Assembly (NCBI GenBank): GCA_022842325.1
Contig: JALHPU010000032.1
Location: forward strand, 1 to 47,935
DNA from: Sulfuritalea sp.
GTDB taxonomy: Bacteria; Pseudomonadota; Gammaproteobacteria; Burkholderiales; Rhodocyclaceae
Direction of reading: 5' to 3'
DNA: 47,935 nucleotides
Shown here piece after piece: positions 31,965 through 44,303 of this stretch; the stretch's first letter is position 1, and each line of letters starts with the position of its first letter. The notes beneath the pieces are model-generated. The model did not search any database. It was not told the origin of the DNA and saw nothing but the letters and a program-made list of their open reading frames with translations. The position numbers and the translations under genes were made by a program.

Positions 31965-31985
31965 GGTGCTTGCCTCGTCGAGAAG

Positions 31986-31999
31986 TTGACAGACTTCAA
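31986..31999 (-). promoter_or_regulatory. FNR/Dnr-like half-matching box before norZ
   Basis: TTGAA-GTCT-GTCAA on the minus strand matches 8 of 10 positions of the FNR-type dyad TTGAT-N4-ATCAA and lies 22 bp before the norZ ATG. The spacing is too short for a standard class II activator unless transcription starts within the coding start region, so the call is weak. Confidence 0.25.
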
Positions 32000-32018
32000 T
32001 CCTGATCGCGCAGCGCCA

Positions 32019-32984
32019 TCATTTCGCCGGATAGATCCCTTTTTCGCGCGCGGCCTGGATCGCCTGCCACGGGCCATACTTGTGCTGCTCCGCCGAGAAG
32101 CCCGGCGTGTAGGGCGCAAACGCGGCATCCACGGGCTTGTTCTTGCGCGCCGGGAAGTCCAGATCGAGATTCGGCTTGACCGGTCGCGGCTGACTATTGA
32201 TGTAGGCGGCCACGTCGAAGGCCTGCTCGTCGGTCAACACCGCGTTGATATGGGTCGTGCCGCTGGGCATATTGCCCTTGACGAAACCTGCGGCCAGCGT
32301 CACCCGCGCCATGCCGGCGCCGGTGTTGTAGCTGTCCGGGCCCCATACCGGCGGAAACAGGTAACCGTCGCCATCGCCCGCCTTGCCGCGGCGCAAGCCC
32401 TGGCCCTGGTCACCGTGGCAGGCCACGCAGGTGGCGGCATAGACCTCTTTTCCTGCAACCGGATCTGCCGCGCGCGTCAGTGCCTTGAGTTTCAGCGTGC
32501 CGCCGCCCTCCAGTTTCGCCCCGACCGGTATGCCGGTCGACAGGAAGTGCAGATAGGCCATCATGGCCTTCATTTCCACACTGTCGAGGGGCAGCTTGCG
32601 CCCGTTCATGCTGCGTTCCATGCAGCCGTTGATGCGCTCCTCGGTGGTGGACACCGCATCTTCCCGCCCACGGTATTGCGGGAAGCTGACATACGTACCC
32701 ACCCACGGGTTGCCGAACTTGCGCCCGCCGGCATCGATATGACAGGAGACGCAGGCCAGATTGTTGCCCGCGTAGCGCTTGCCCGCATCCTTCGCTTCGG
32801 GTCCGATATGCAGGTAGGTCTGTTCCATGAGGGCCTTGCCCTGACGCACCATCTGGCCGTATTTGTCGTCGGGCAGTTTGCCGATGTCGGGTGCCTGCCA
32901 ATCCTTTGCATTCTGCGCCAAGGCGGATGCCGTCAATCCGGCGCAGACCGCCAGGCCCATGAGCATTTCGTTAGTCCGTTTCAT
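32019..32984 (-). CDS. TsdA-like dihaem cytochrome c
   Basis: A 321-residue periplasmic protein with a signal peptide (MLMGLAVCAGLTASALAQ), start at 32984 after GGAG. It has two CxxCH haem sites, CVSCH and CVACH. A Cys in INGCMERSMNGRKLP sits where TsdA (thiosulfate dehydrogenase) has its unusual Cys axial haem ligand, so tetrathionate formation from thiosulfate, or the reverse, is likely. It precedes norZ; electrons could enter or leave the quinone/cytochrome pool here. The substrate cannot be proved from sequence. Confidence 0.85.
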   Translation of the reverse strand: MKRTNEMLMGLAVCAGLTASALAQNAKDWQAPDIGKLPDDKYGQMVRQGKALMEQTYLHIGPEAKDAGKRYAGNNLACVSCHIDAGGRKFGNPWVGTYVSFPQYRGREDAVSTTEERINGCMERSMNGRKLPLDSVEMKAMMAYLHFLSTGIPVGAKLEGGGTLKLKALTRAADPVAGKEVYAATCVACHGDQGQGLRRGKAGDGDGYLFPPVWGPDSYNTGAGMARVTLAAGFVKGNMPSGTTHINAVLTDEQAFDVAAYINSQPRPVKPNLDLDFPARKNKPVDAAFAPYTPGFSAEQHKYGPWQAIQAAREKGIYPAK

Positions 32985-33069
32985 TTGAATCTCCAGAGAA
33001 AGGCGTGCCGCTTGGCCGCGCACCAATCCTGCTGGATACGCAAACTTGGCCGCTGGGCACGGGACCAGA

Positions 33070-33110
33070 CTACGGGCGCGGCGCCAATTGCTCCGTACGC
33101 TGGCGCGCAC
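33070..33110 (-). promoter_or_regulatory. Regulon motif upstream of the TsdA-like/norZ unit
   Basis: On the minus strand GCGCG-CCAG-CGTAC, then GGAG, with CGTAG exactly 18 bp after GCGTACGG and GTCCCGTG following. The nearest start codon is 85 bp downstream. Confidence 0.5.
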
Positions 33111-33129
33111 AGCCCGCGGAAAGAATCCC

Positions 33130-35976
<2,847 letters not shown>

Positions 35977-36122
35977 GGCCGCCTCCGTTGCGGTTCCGCG
36001 CGATGCGGTTCATCGGCGGAGGAGTTCAGCATAGACCACGCCCGCATCGAAGAACAGGCGAATGCCGACGGTCGCACCGATTCGGCCTAAGATGGAGCGG
36101 TCCGCTTCGCAGGAGAACGCCC

Positions 36123-37547
<1,425 letters not shown>

Positions 37548-37559
37548 AGCGCGCTGCGC

Positions 37560-37575
37560 GTTCGCTGGCGCACAG
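37560..37575 (+). promoter_or_regulatory. Regulon motif upstream of the Gly-Pro repeat protein
   Basis: GTTCG-CTGG-CGCAC followed by AGAC, about 66 bp before the start codon. The downstream sequence GTCCCGTG is shared with the TsdA-side copy, but CGTAG is not conserved. Confidence 0.4.
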
Positions 37576-37640
37576 ACCCGCCCGCGCAAAACAGCCAGAG
37601 TCCCGTGCATAGCCCGACCAGGCGACCCGGACCCAAACCC

Positions 37641-38090
37641 ATGAAAGCGATTTCCGCCGCACTGCTGCTTTTGGCGCTGAGCTGGCTGCCGCCTGCCCTG
37701 GCCATGGACCCCTGTCAGTGCCGCGGCTATGCCGGCCCGGGCGGGCCCTGCGATTCCGCACTGGGCGGCGCGGCCTACGCCGGACCGGGCGGCCCAGCAT
37801 CGGCCGGGCAAGAAGGACCCTGCTATGCCGGGCAGGGCGGGCCGCGCTATGCGGGACCCGGCGGACCGCTGTATGCCGGACCCGGCGGGCCGCGCCATGC
37901 CGGCTTCGGCGGACCGGCCTACGCCGGACCGGGCGGGCCTGCAGATTCGGGACCCGGCGGACCTGCCTACGATGGTCCCGGGGGACGCGCCTACTCCGGG
38001 CCGAGCGGCGCCTGCTATGCCGGACCGGCCGGGCCATGCTACGCCGGCCCCGGCGGCACCGGCCTGGGCTGTTCCTCACTCTGCCGCTGA
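37641..38090 (+). CDS. Secreted Gly-Pro-rich repeat protein
   Basis: A 149-residue protein with a signal peptide (MKAISAALLLLALSWLPPALA) and a mature part made almost wholly of short AGPGGPxY or close variants, plus eight cysteines mainly at the two ends. It should be extended and disordered or collagen-like, and the cysteines may crosslink it or bind metal. I have seen similar proteins in other betaproteobacteria, but no function is known. The 3' end overlaps a small gene on the other strand by 15 bp. An in-frame GTG 12 codons upstream has no support. Confidence 0.8.
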   Translation: MKAISAALLLLALSWLPPALAMDPCQCRGYAGPGGPCDSALGGAAYAGPGGPASAGQEGPCYAGQGGPRYAGPGGPLYAGPGGPRHAGFGGPAYAGPGGPADSGPGGPAYDGPGGRAYSGPSGACYAGPAGPCYAGPGGTGLGCSSLCR

Positions 38091-38276
38091 GGAATCCTCC
38101 GCATTCGATCCGGCCGCCTGTTCCTGTTTCTGCCTGAGCCTGGCGTTCTTCTCGTCGTTGGCGAAGACGAAGCGGCCGTGCAGAACGCAGCCCTTCATGC
38201 CCGGGTCGCAAGGCAGGTTGTTGACCTTCGAACACAGGTCATTCGTTTCGTGTGGGCAACCCCAGGAGCCGGCCAT
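38076..38276 (-). CDS. Small conserved Cys-rich protein
   Basis: A 66-residue protein starting MAGSWGCPHETNDLC and containing LPCDPGMKGCVLHGRFVF, a pattern with four Cys that is conserved in small proteins of many proteobacteria. The spacing suggests a metal-binding knuckle. The longer in-frame start at 38357 adds unlikely residues. It is antisense to the end of the Gly-Pro protein gene and divergent from the membrane protein gene. Confidence 0.75.
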   Translation of the reverse strand: MAGSWGCPHETNDLCSKVNNLPCDPGMKGCVLHGRFVFANDEKNARLRQKQEQAAGSNAEDSSAAE

Positions 38277-38357
38277 GAATAATCCTGATAGTCTGGTGTC
38301 TGAAAAGAATAGCACACGCCGTTTCGGCCCAATCCGACCACGACCGGCAAACCCCAT

Positions 38358-39098
38358 ATGAAACTCAAGCGCTTTCTAAGCTACGAATGGGATGCCATCG
38401 CCGGCATCGCCACCGCCGTCGTGGCGACCATCCTGCATCTGCTGCACGTGGTCGATGAACGTGTGATGTTGCCCATCGTGCTCGCACTGATGGCCCTGCT
38501 GTTCATCAACTTCATCCGCCATGCCCGCAACAACGAAGTCACCGCGGAACAGATCGATCGCACCGAACATGCGGTTGGCAAAATCCAGGCCGGGCTGACA
38601 CTGCCCGAGGTAATCCTGGTGGGGCCACTGCACTTGCGCACTGCCAACGAGCGCTTCGTCAAGCACATGCGGGGCGACGCGATCTGGTTCAATGTCTGCC
38701 TGTCGATGTACCGGCCACAGGCGCTGTTCGACGCATTGCTCAAGCCGGCGGTGGAAAACCCCATGGTGACCTCGATCGAGTTCGTCCTCGACGAAAGTCA
38801 GAAGGAATTGTGGCAGCACGTCGTGCGGCCGAAGATCGCCGACTGCGTGGGCCACGAAAAGGTCAGGGAACCGCGCTGGCGTCGCTTGAAAAAGAACGTT
38901 TCCTTCATCCTTGCCGACAGTCAATTGAGCGATGGCAGCGAAGCGCTGCTGAGCTTCTGGGGCGAGCCCTTCATGGCCGAGAATGCCGAACGGCAGGTGC
39001 CGCGCTTCATTTTTCATGTACAGAAACACTCCGAGCTGCTGCCGCATCTGGTGGAACTGGAACGCTGCTGCGTGCATGAACCACACACGGATGCATAG
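38358..39098 (+). CDS. Membrane-anchored protein of unknown function
   Basis: A 246-residue protein with two hydrophobic segments at the N-terminus (about 15-33 and 36-55) forming a hairpin, then a soluble cytoplasmic domain. That domain contains ANERFVKHMRGDAIWFNVCL and an alternating alpha/beta pattern reminiscent of phospholipase-D-fold proteins, but no HKD catalytic motif is present. It is followed 10 bp later by a DUF2789 gene. I cannot assign a role. Confidence 0.7.
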   Translation: MKLKRFLSYEWDAIAGIATAVVATILHLLHVVDERVMLPIVLALMALLFINFIRHARNNEVTAEQIDRTEHAVGKIQAGLTLPEVILVGPLHLRTANERFVKHMRGDAIWFNVCLSMYRPQALFDALLKPAVENPMVTSIEFVLDESQKELWQHVVRPKIADCVGHEKVREPRWRRLKKNVSFILADSQLSDGSEALLSFWGEPFMAENAERQVPRFIFHVQKHSELLPHLVELERCCVHEPHTDA

Positions 39099-39108
39099 AT
39101 GGAGGCCC

Positions 39109-39342
39109 ATGGAAAATTCGATACACAGGCTTTGTGACCTGTTCAAGCAGTTGGGCCTGGCCGACGACGTAGCCTCCATCGAACGCTTCATTCTCACGCG
39201 CCGGCCGCTGTCCAACGGGACGCCCGTCGCGGATGCGTCATTCTGGAGCGCAAGCCAGGCTCAGTTCCTGCGGGAAGAAATCGCCAAGGACGGCGACTGG
39301 GCGGAACTGGTGGATATTCTCGGCTCGCTGCTCAGCCGCTAG
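39109..39342 (+). CDS. DUF2789-family protein
   Basis: A 77-residue protein starting MENSIHRLCDLFKQLGL, the conserved DUF2789 N-terminus, with GGAGG upstream at six bases. The pattern DASFWSASQAQFLREEIAKD completes the family match. Probably co-transcribed with the membrane protein. Function unknown. Confidence 0.88.
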   Translation: MENSIHRLCDLFKQLGLADDVASIERFILTRRPLSNGTPVADASFWSASQAQFLREEIAKDGDWAELVDILGSLLSR

Positions 39343-39356
39343 TGGACAGGCTCGTC

Positions 39357-39791
39357 CTACTCGCGCGCCAGCAGCATCCTCAAACCGCGCGGCGATTGCA
39401 CCAGATCGGCCAGGGTGTAGTCGTCCAGCGCCGCATACAGCGCATCGAAGGCGCGCACCAGAATTCCCGAGAGCCGGCAGGCCGGCGCGATGCGGCAGTT
39501 TCCGGTTTCCTCGGAGAGGCATTCGACGATAGGCGCATTGCCTTCGCTAACACGCACGATCGCGCCCAGCCGGATGTCTTCCGGCGCATGCGCGAGGCGG
39601 ATGCCGCCGCCCTTGCCGCGCACCGATTCGATGACCCCCGAGCGCGCCAGCTGGTGCACCACTTTCATCAGGTGGTTCTCCGAAATTTCGTAGGCCGCGG
39701 CGATCTCGGGAATCGTGGCCAGCCGCTCGCGGTTCAGCGCGAGGTACATCAGCACGCGCAGGGTGTAGTCGGAAAAGGTGGTGAGTTTCAT
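39357..39791 (-). CDS. nsrR: NO-sensing Rrf2-family repressor
   Basis: A 144-residue Rrf2 regulator with an N-terminal winged helix (MKLTTFSDYTLRVLMYLAL; ISENHLMKVVHQLARSG) and the three [Fe-S] cysteines in ECLSEETGNCRIAPACRL, spaced as in NsrR. NO destroys the cluster and releases the DNA. It is divergent from a seven-gene operon with NO-linked functions, and two palindromes in the gap look like its operators, one 21 bp from its own start, implying autoregulation. Confidence 0.93.
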   Translation of the reverse strand: MKLTTFSDYTLRVLMYLALNRERLATIPEIAAAYEISENHLMKVVHQLARSGVIESVRGKGGGIRLAHAPEDIRLGAIVRVSEGNAPIVECLSEETGNCRIAPACRLSGILVRAFDALYAALDDYTLADLVQSPRGLRMLLARE

Positions 39792-39811
39792 GCCCGGCAG
39801 TTTACGCCTAT

Positions 39812-39834
39812 AAGCAGTAAAAAAGATATTGCTT
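39812..39834. promoter_or_regulatory. NsrR-like operator near nsrR
   Basis: A 23-bp dyad AAGCAGTA-N7-TATTGCTT, with one mismatch between the arms. The overall size equals the 11-1-11 NsrR site of enterobacteria. It covers the likely nsrR promoter. Confidence 0.65.
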
Positions 39835-39858
39835 TACAAAAAACCGGGTGGTAGGATG

Positions 39859-39881
39859 AAGCTGTATTAATTTTACTGCTT
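39859..39881. promoter_or_regulatory. NsrR-like operator before the DUF59 operon
   Basis: A second 23-bp dyad AAGCTGTA-N7-TACTGCTT with the same arm sequence, centred 47 bp from the first and ending 8 bp before the operon's first ATG. A TTGCTT-N17-TAGGAT promoter-like pair lies between the two. Confidence 0.7.
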
Positions 39882-39889
39882 TAAAAACC

Positions 39890-40222
39890 ATGACGACCGA
39901 AGCCGCTGCGACCCAACCGGAAGAACAACAGATCCGCGACATGCTGCGCCAGGTGATCGACCCCGAGGTCGGCATCAACATCGTTGCGCTCGGCCTGGTC
40001 TATCGCATCGAGGCTGCGGCCGACCGTGTGGTGATCGAGATGACCATGACCTCGCCGGCCTGTCCGATGGGCGAGATGATCATGGAAGACGTCCACGCCG
40101 CGCTGGCCAAAGGCCTGCCGGACACGGTGAAGGTCGAGGTCAGCCTGGTCTGGGAGCCGCCCTGGAACCCCTCGATGATGGACGAGGCCAGCAAGCAGCA
40201 TTTCGGCTGGGAGCCCGAATAG
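39890..40222 (+). CDS. DUF59/MIP18-family metal-sulfur cluster assembly protein
   Basis: A 110-residue protein with the MIP18 core (VIDPEVGINIVALGLVYRIE; MTMTSPACPMGEMIMED), including the conserved Cys used in Fe-S assembly factors. It is the first gene behind the NsrR operator, where repair of NO-damaged Fe-S clusters makes sense. No clear Shine-Dalgarno sequence precedes the ATG, which sits in the operator region. Confidence 0.88.
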   Translation: MTTEAAATQPEEQQIRDMLRQVIDPEVGINIVALGLVYRIEAAADRVVIEMTMTSPACPMGEMIMEDVHAALAKGLPDTVKVEVSLVWEPPWNPSMMDEASKQHFGWEPE

Positions 40223-40282
40223 CAGTCCGCGTTTTCCGTAGTCCCTATCCGCATTTCAGCCGCGCCAACAAGGAGCAAGACC

Positions 40283-40573
40283 ATGAGCACGACACAGAAC
40301 TTCAAGGCCACCATCGATGTCCGCCACATCATTCCCCGCGAGCGCCATCCGCTGATTTTCAGCACCTTCGACCATCTCGATGCCGGCGAGGCGCTGCTGC
40401 TGGTGAACGACCATGATCCGAAGCCGCTGTTCTACCAGTTCCAGGCCGAATCGAAAGGCGAGTTCACCTGGGACTACCTGGAGAACGGCCCCGAGGTCTG
40501 GCAGGTCAGGATCGGCAAGCCCCTCCCTGAGGGTGCCACCGCACCCGTGGGCGGCTGCGGCTGCAACCACTAG
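40283..40573 (+). CDS. DUF2249-family protein
   Basis: A 96-residue protein with the DUF2249 pattern (TIDVRHIIPRERHPLIFSTF; LLLVNDHDPKPLFYQFQAE). The C-terminal GGCGCNH is a short metal-binding-like tail. DUF2249 genes are frequent neighbours of NO-response and hemerythrin genes. AAGGAG precedes the ATG. Confidence 0.88.
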   Translation: MSTTQNFKATIDVRHIIPRERHPLIFSTFDHLDAGEALLLVNDHDPKPLFYQFQAESKGEFTWDYLENGPEVWQVRIGKPLPEGATAPVGGCGCNH

Positions 40574-40588
40574 CAACGGCTCAAGACC

Positions 40589-41680
40589 ATGGCCGACTTG
40601 CGCCCCGCTGCCCGCGTGCCGCTGTTGGTGCTGGGCATGCTGTCGCTGGTCGGCGGCGTGCTGGCCGGTTTGGCGCGGCTGGACTGGAGCATGCCGCCGG
40701 TTGCGGCGGCGGCAGCCGGCTGGCACGGGGCGCTGATGATTTCGGCCTTCCTCGGCACCGTCATCAGCCTGGAGCGTGCCGTGGCGCTGGGGCGCGGCTG
40801 GGCCTACCTGGCGCCGGCCGCGGCCGGCATCGGCGGCATCGCCTTGCTCGCCGGCGCACCGCCGCTCCTGACGCAAGTCCTGACGGTTGCCGCGGCGTCG
40901 ATTCTGGTCGCCGCCAGTGCGCAGGTCTTGCGCCGGCTGGTGGCACCGTTCACCGTGATCCTCGCCATCGGCGCCCTGTGCTGGCTGATCGGCAACGCGG
41001 TGTGGCTGGCCGGCGGCGCGCTGCATCTGGCGGTGCCGTGGTGGCTGGCCTTCCTGGTGCTGACCATCGCCGGCGAACGCCTGGAACTGACGCGCTTCCT
41101 GCCCACGCCGGCCGGCGCGCAACGGCTGTTCTTCGCCATCGTCGGTGTCATCCTGGCTGGCGCCACGGTGACGTTCCGCGAAGAAGAGGCCGGCCTCATG
41201 CTGTTTGCCGCCGGCCTGCTGGCGCTGGCGCTCTGGCTGCTGCGCTACGACATCGCGCGGCGCAATGCGCAGCAACAGGGGCTGGTCCGCTTCATCGCGC
41301 TATGCCTGCTCTCGGGCTATGCCTGGCTGCTGCTGGCCGGCCTGCTCGGCCTTGCCGGCGGTTTCCTGCCCGGCCATCCGTGGCGCGATGCGACCCTGCA
41401 CGCGGTCGGCCTCGGCTTCGTCTTTTCGATGATCTTCGGCCACGCGCCGATCATCTTTCCCGCCGTGGTGCGGGTCAGGATTCCCTACCACCCGGCCTTC
41501 TATCTGCCGCTGATCCTGCTGCACGTTTCGCTGGCATTGCGAATTTTCGGCAGCCTCGACGGTCAATTCGGTTTGCGCAGCCACGGCGGCTTGATCAACG
41601 CCGTCGCCCTGCTGATTTTCATCGCCACCATGCTGACCAGCGTGCTGCGCGGCGGGCGGGACACCACGGGAGCGACATGA
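40589..41680 (+). CDS. Polytopic membrane protein of the NO-response operon (NnrS-like)
   Basis: A 363-residue protein with about ten to twelve hydrophobic segments. Its place in an NsrR-controlled operon, together with histidines in predicted helices (WHGALMISAFLG; FGHAPIIFPAVV), suggests an NnrS-type haem-copper membrane protein, but I do not see a decisive signature. The ATGA overlap with the next gene implies coupling. Confidence 0.6.
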   Translation: MADLRPAARVPLLVLGMLSLVGGVLAGLARLDWSMPPVAAAAAGWHGALMISAFLGTVISLERAVALGRGWAYLAPAAAGIGGIALLAGAPPLLTQVLTVAAASILVAASAQVLRRLVAPFTVILAIGALCWLIGNAVWLAGGALHLAVPWWLAFLVLTIAGERLELTRFLPTPAGAQRLFFAIVGVILAGATVTFREEEAGLMLFAAGLLALALWLLRYDIARRNAQQQGLVRFIALCLLSGYAWLLLAGLLGLAGGFLPGHPWRDATLHAVGLGFVFSMIFGHAPIIFPAVVRVRIPYHPAFYLPLILLHVSLALRIFGSLDGQFGLRSHGGLINAVALLIFIATMLTSVLRGGRDTTGAT

Positions 41681-42468
41681 TGGACCAGAGAACCAGAACC
41701 GAGGATGTGGCCAGGGAGAAATGGACACTCGAGCGCGTGCTGTCGATCCGCTACTGGACGCCGACCCTGCTCTCCTTCCGCACCACGCGCCCCGCCGCCT
41801 TCCGCTTCACGCCCGGGCACTACACGCGGCTCGGGCTGGGTGCCGCCGACAATATCGTCTGGCGACCCTACTCGCTGGCCTCGGCCGCCGAGGAGGATTT
41901 TCTCGATTTCATCGCCGTGCTGGTGCCCGGCGGCGCCTTCTCCGAGCAGCTGCAGCAATTGCGCGCCGGCGACCGGCTGCGCGTCGACTCGGCCAGCTAC
42001 GGCTTCCTCACCGTCAATCAGCTGGCACCGGGCAAGGACCTCTGGCTGCTGGCGAGCGGCACCGGACTCGGCCCCTTCGTCTCGATCCTGCGCGATGCAG
42101 CCGTGTGGCGGAACTTCGAGCGCCTGATCCTGGTGCACAGCGTGCGCCACTCCAGCGAACTGGCCTGGTGCGAAGAAATTGCGGCGCTGCCCGCCCTATT
42201 CCCGAACGCAAAAGCGACCCTCCGCTACATTCCCGTCGTCACCCGCGAGCCCGGCGCAACGCCGCTGGCGCAACGCATCCCGCTGCTGCTGGCCGACGGC
42301 CGCCTCGAACAGGCGGCGGAAACATCGCTGACGCTGGCCGACTCGCGCCTGATGGTCTGCGGCAACCCGGAACTGGCCAAGGAGCTGCGCGAATCCCTCG
42401 GCGCCCGCGGCTTCGCCACCAACCGCCGCAACGTGCCGGGACAGATGGCCTTCGAAAAATACTGGTAG
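41677..42468 (+). CDS. fpr: Ferredoxin-NADP+ reductase
   Basis: A 263-residue FAD reductase. The N-terminal half binds FAD (FTPGHYTRLGL; WRPYSLASAA), and the NADP part begins with LWLLASGTGLGPFVSIL. The C-terminus ends MAFEKYW as in bacterial FPR proteins. It overlaps the previous gene by four bases. In this operon it could reduce a ferredoxin or directly support Fe-S repair or hemerythrin reduction. Confidence 0.9.
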   Translation: MMDQRTRTEDVAREKWTLERVLSIRYWTPTLLSFRTTRPAAFRFTPGHYTRLGLGAADNIVWRPYSLASAAEEDFLDFIAVLVPGGAFSEQLQQLRAGDRLRVDSASYGFLTVNQLAPGKDLWLLASGTGLGPFVSILRDAAVWRNFERLILVHSVRHSSELAWCEEIAALPALFPNAKATLRYIPVVTREPGATPLAQRIPLLLADGRLEQAAETSLTLADSRLMVCGNPELAKELRESLGARGFATNRRNVPGQMAFEKYW

Positions 42469-42876
42469 ATGAAACGCCATCCCGACCTGCTGCAACTCTC
42501 CCGCGAGCACTACACCGCGCTGAAGCTGGCACGCGACACAAAACGCGCCGCCGAGTCGGGGACTGCCGGCGACGTGGCGGCGCTGGCACAACGCGTGGTC
42601 GAGGTCTTCGCCGCCGCGCTCGATCCGCATTTCCACGTCGAGGAGCAGGGCATCCTGGTGCTGCTGGCCCAGGCCGGCGAGCATGAACTGGTAGCGCGCA
42701 CCCTGGCCGACCATGCCGAACTGCGCCGTCTCGCTGCGGCACTGGCGACGCCCGCTGCCGATACGCTGCTGAACTTCGCCGAGCTACTCGGAGCGCATGT
42801 GCGCTTCGAGGAGCGCGAAGTGTTCGAGGCGGCGCAGAACAAACTCGATCTGGATACCGTTCAAACAAGCACATGA
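42469..42876 (+). CDS. Hemerythrin HHE-domain protein
   Basis: A 135-residue four-helix protein with the di-iron ligands visible in order: His in LSREHYTALK, PHFHVEEQGIL, LADHAELR and LGAHVRFEEREVF. It is related in function to YtfE/RIC or NO-binding hemerythrins. It starts at the base after the preceding stop and overlaps the CcoG start (ATGA), so translation is coupled. Confidence 0.9.
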   Translation: MKRHPDLLQLSREHYTALKLARDTKRAAESGTAGDVAALAQRVVEVFAAALDPHFHVEEQGILVLLAQAGEHELVARTLADHAELRRLAAALATPAADTLLNFAELLGAHVRFEEREVFEAAQNKLDLDTVQTST

Positions 42877-44279
42877 CCCAGCCAGCCGTCGCCAGAAAAA
42901 TCATTGAAATAAAGCCCTGGGCCGATCCGGAAGCCAAGGTCTACCCGCGCTCGATCAGCGGCATCTACGCGCGCTGGCGCTGGATTTTCGTCTGGCTGAC
43001 GCAGATCGTCTTCTACGGCCTGTGCTGGCTGCCGTGGCGCGACCGGCAGGCCATCCTGTTCGACATCGACACGCGCAAGTTCTACTTCTTCGATCTGGTG
43101 CTGTGGCCGCAGGACACGATCTACCTGGTGCTGCTGATGGTCATCGGCGCGCTGGCCCTGTTCCTGTTCACCGCGGTCGCCGGGCGCCTGTGGTGTGGTT
43201 ATGCCTGTCCGCAGACCGTCTACACCGAAATCTTCCTCTGGTTCGAGAAGCTGATCGAAGGCGAGCGGCCGCAGCGCATCAAGCTCGATGCCGCGCCGTG
43301 GTCAGTGCGCAAGCTGTCCATCAAGTCGGCCAAGCATGCCACCTGGATTGCCTTTTCGCTGTGGACCGGCTTCACCTTCGTTGGCTACTTCACGCCGATC
43401 CGCGAGCTGGCGCACGACCTCGTCACGCTCTCGCCGGGCGGCTGGTCGGCCTTCTGGGTGCTGTTCTACGGCTTCGCCACCTACGGCAATGCCGGCTTCC
43501 TGCGCGAACAGATGTGCCGCCAGATCTGCCCCTACGCACGCTTCCAGTTCGTCATGCTCGATCCCGACACGCTGATCATCGCCTACGATGCCGAGCGCGG
43601 CGAGTCGCGCGGCGCGCGGGCCAAAGGCAGCGATCCGCGCGCACAGGGCCTCGGCGACTGCGTCGACTGCAGCATCTGCGTCCAGGTCTGTCCGACCGGG
43701 ATCGACATCCGCAACGGCCTGCAGAACGAGTGCATCGGCTGCGCCGCCTGCATCGACGCCTGCGACCAGGTGATGGACCGCATGGACTATCCGCGCGGCC
43801 TGATCCGCTACTCCACCGAGAACGCCGTCAGCAAGCACCTGACGCCGATGGACATCGTGCGCCGGGCATTCCGCCCGCGGGTGATCATCTATGCCGCGAT
43901 CCTGCTCGCGCTCACGGTCGCCACCGCCTGGTCGCTGTCCACCCGCATACCGCTCAAGGTCAATGTGCTGAAGGATCGCGGCGCGCTGTCGCGCGAGGCG
44001 GACGACGGCTCGATCGAGAACATCTACCGGCTGCAGATCATGAATACCGGCGACCAGACGCGGACCTTCCGCATCCGCATCGCCGGCGTCGATGGCATTC
44101 GCCTGCACGACGACAAGCCGATCACCGTCTCCGGCGGCGAAATCGGCTCCCTGTCCGCCAGCGTCAGGGCCGACCCGGGCGCGGCCAAATCCGGCGCCAA
44201 TCCGATCAGCTTCCGCGTCGAGGACGTCGGCGATGCGAGCGTCGCGGTCAGCGAAAGCTCGAAATTCTGGATGCCCTAG
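42873..44279 (+). CDS. ccoG: Cytochrome oxidase accessory protein CcoG (FixG/RdxA)
   Basis: A 468-residue membrane protein with an N-terminal set of helices containing LWCGYACPQTVYTEIF and MCRQICPYARFQ, a soluble ferredoxin domain with CVDCSICVQVCP and CIGCAACIDACD clusters, and a C-terminal periplasmic Ig-like FixG domain. CcoG reduces copper for cbb3 oxidase assembly. It is outside any ccoNOPQ operon and in an NsrR-controlled one, which hints at a wider role under NO stress. Confidence 0.94.
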   Translation: MTQPAVARKIIEIKPWADPEAKVYPRSISGIYARWRWIFVWLTQIVFYGLCWLPWRDRQAILFDIDTRKFYFFDLVLWPQDTIYLVLLMVIGALALFLFTAVAGRLWCGYACPQTVYTEIFLWFEKLIEGERPQRIKLDAAPWSVRKLSIKSAKHATWIAFSLWTGFTFVGYFTPIRELAHDLVTLSPGGWSAFWVLFYGFATYGNAGFLREQMCRQICPYARFQFVMLDPDTLIIAYDAERGESRGARAKGSDPRAQGLGDCVDCSICVQVCPTGIDIRNGLQNECIGCAACIDACDQVMDRMDYPRGLIRYSTENAVSKHLTPMDIVRRAFRPRVIIYAAILLALTVATAWSLSTRIPLKVNVLKDRGALSREADDGSIENIYRLQIMNTGDQTRTFRIRIAGVDGIRLHDDKPITVSGGEIGSLSASVRADPGAAKSGANPISFRVEDVGDASVAVSESSKFWMP

Positions 44280-44303
44280 CGGACTTCCTGGTCCGAGACA
44301 TCC

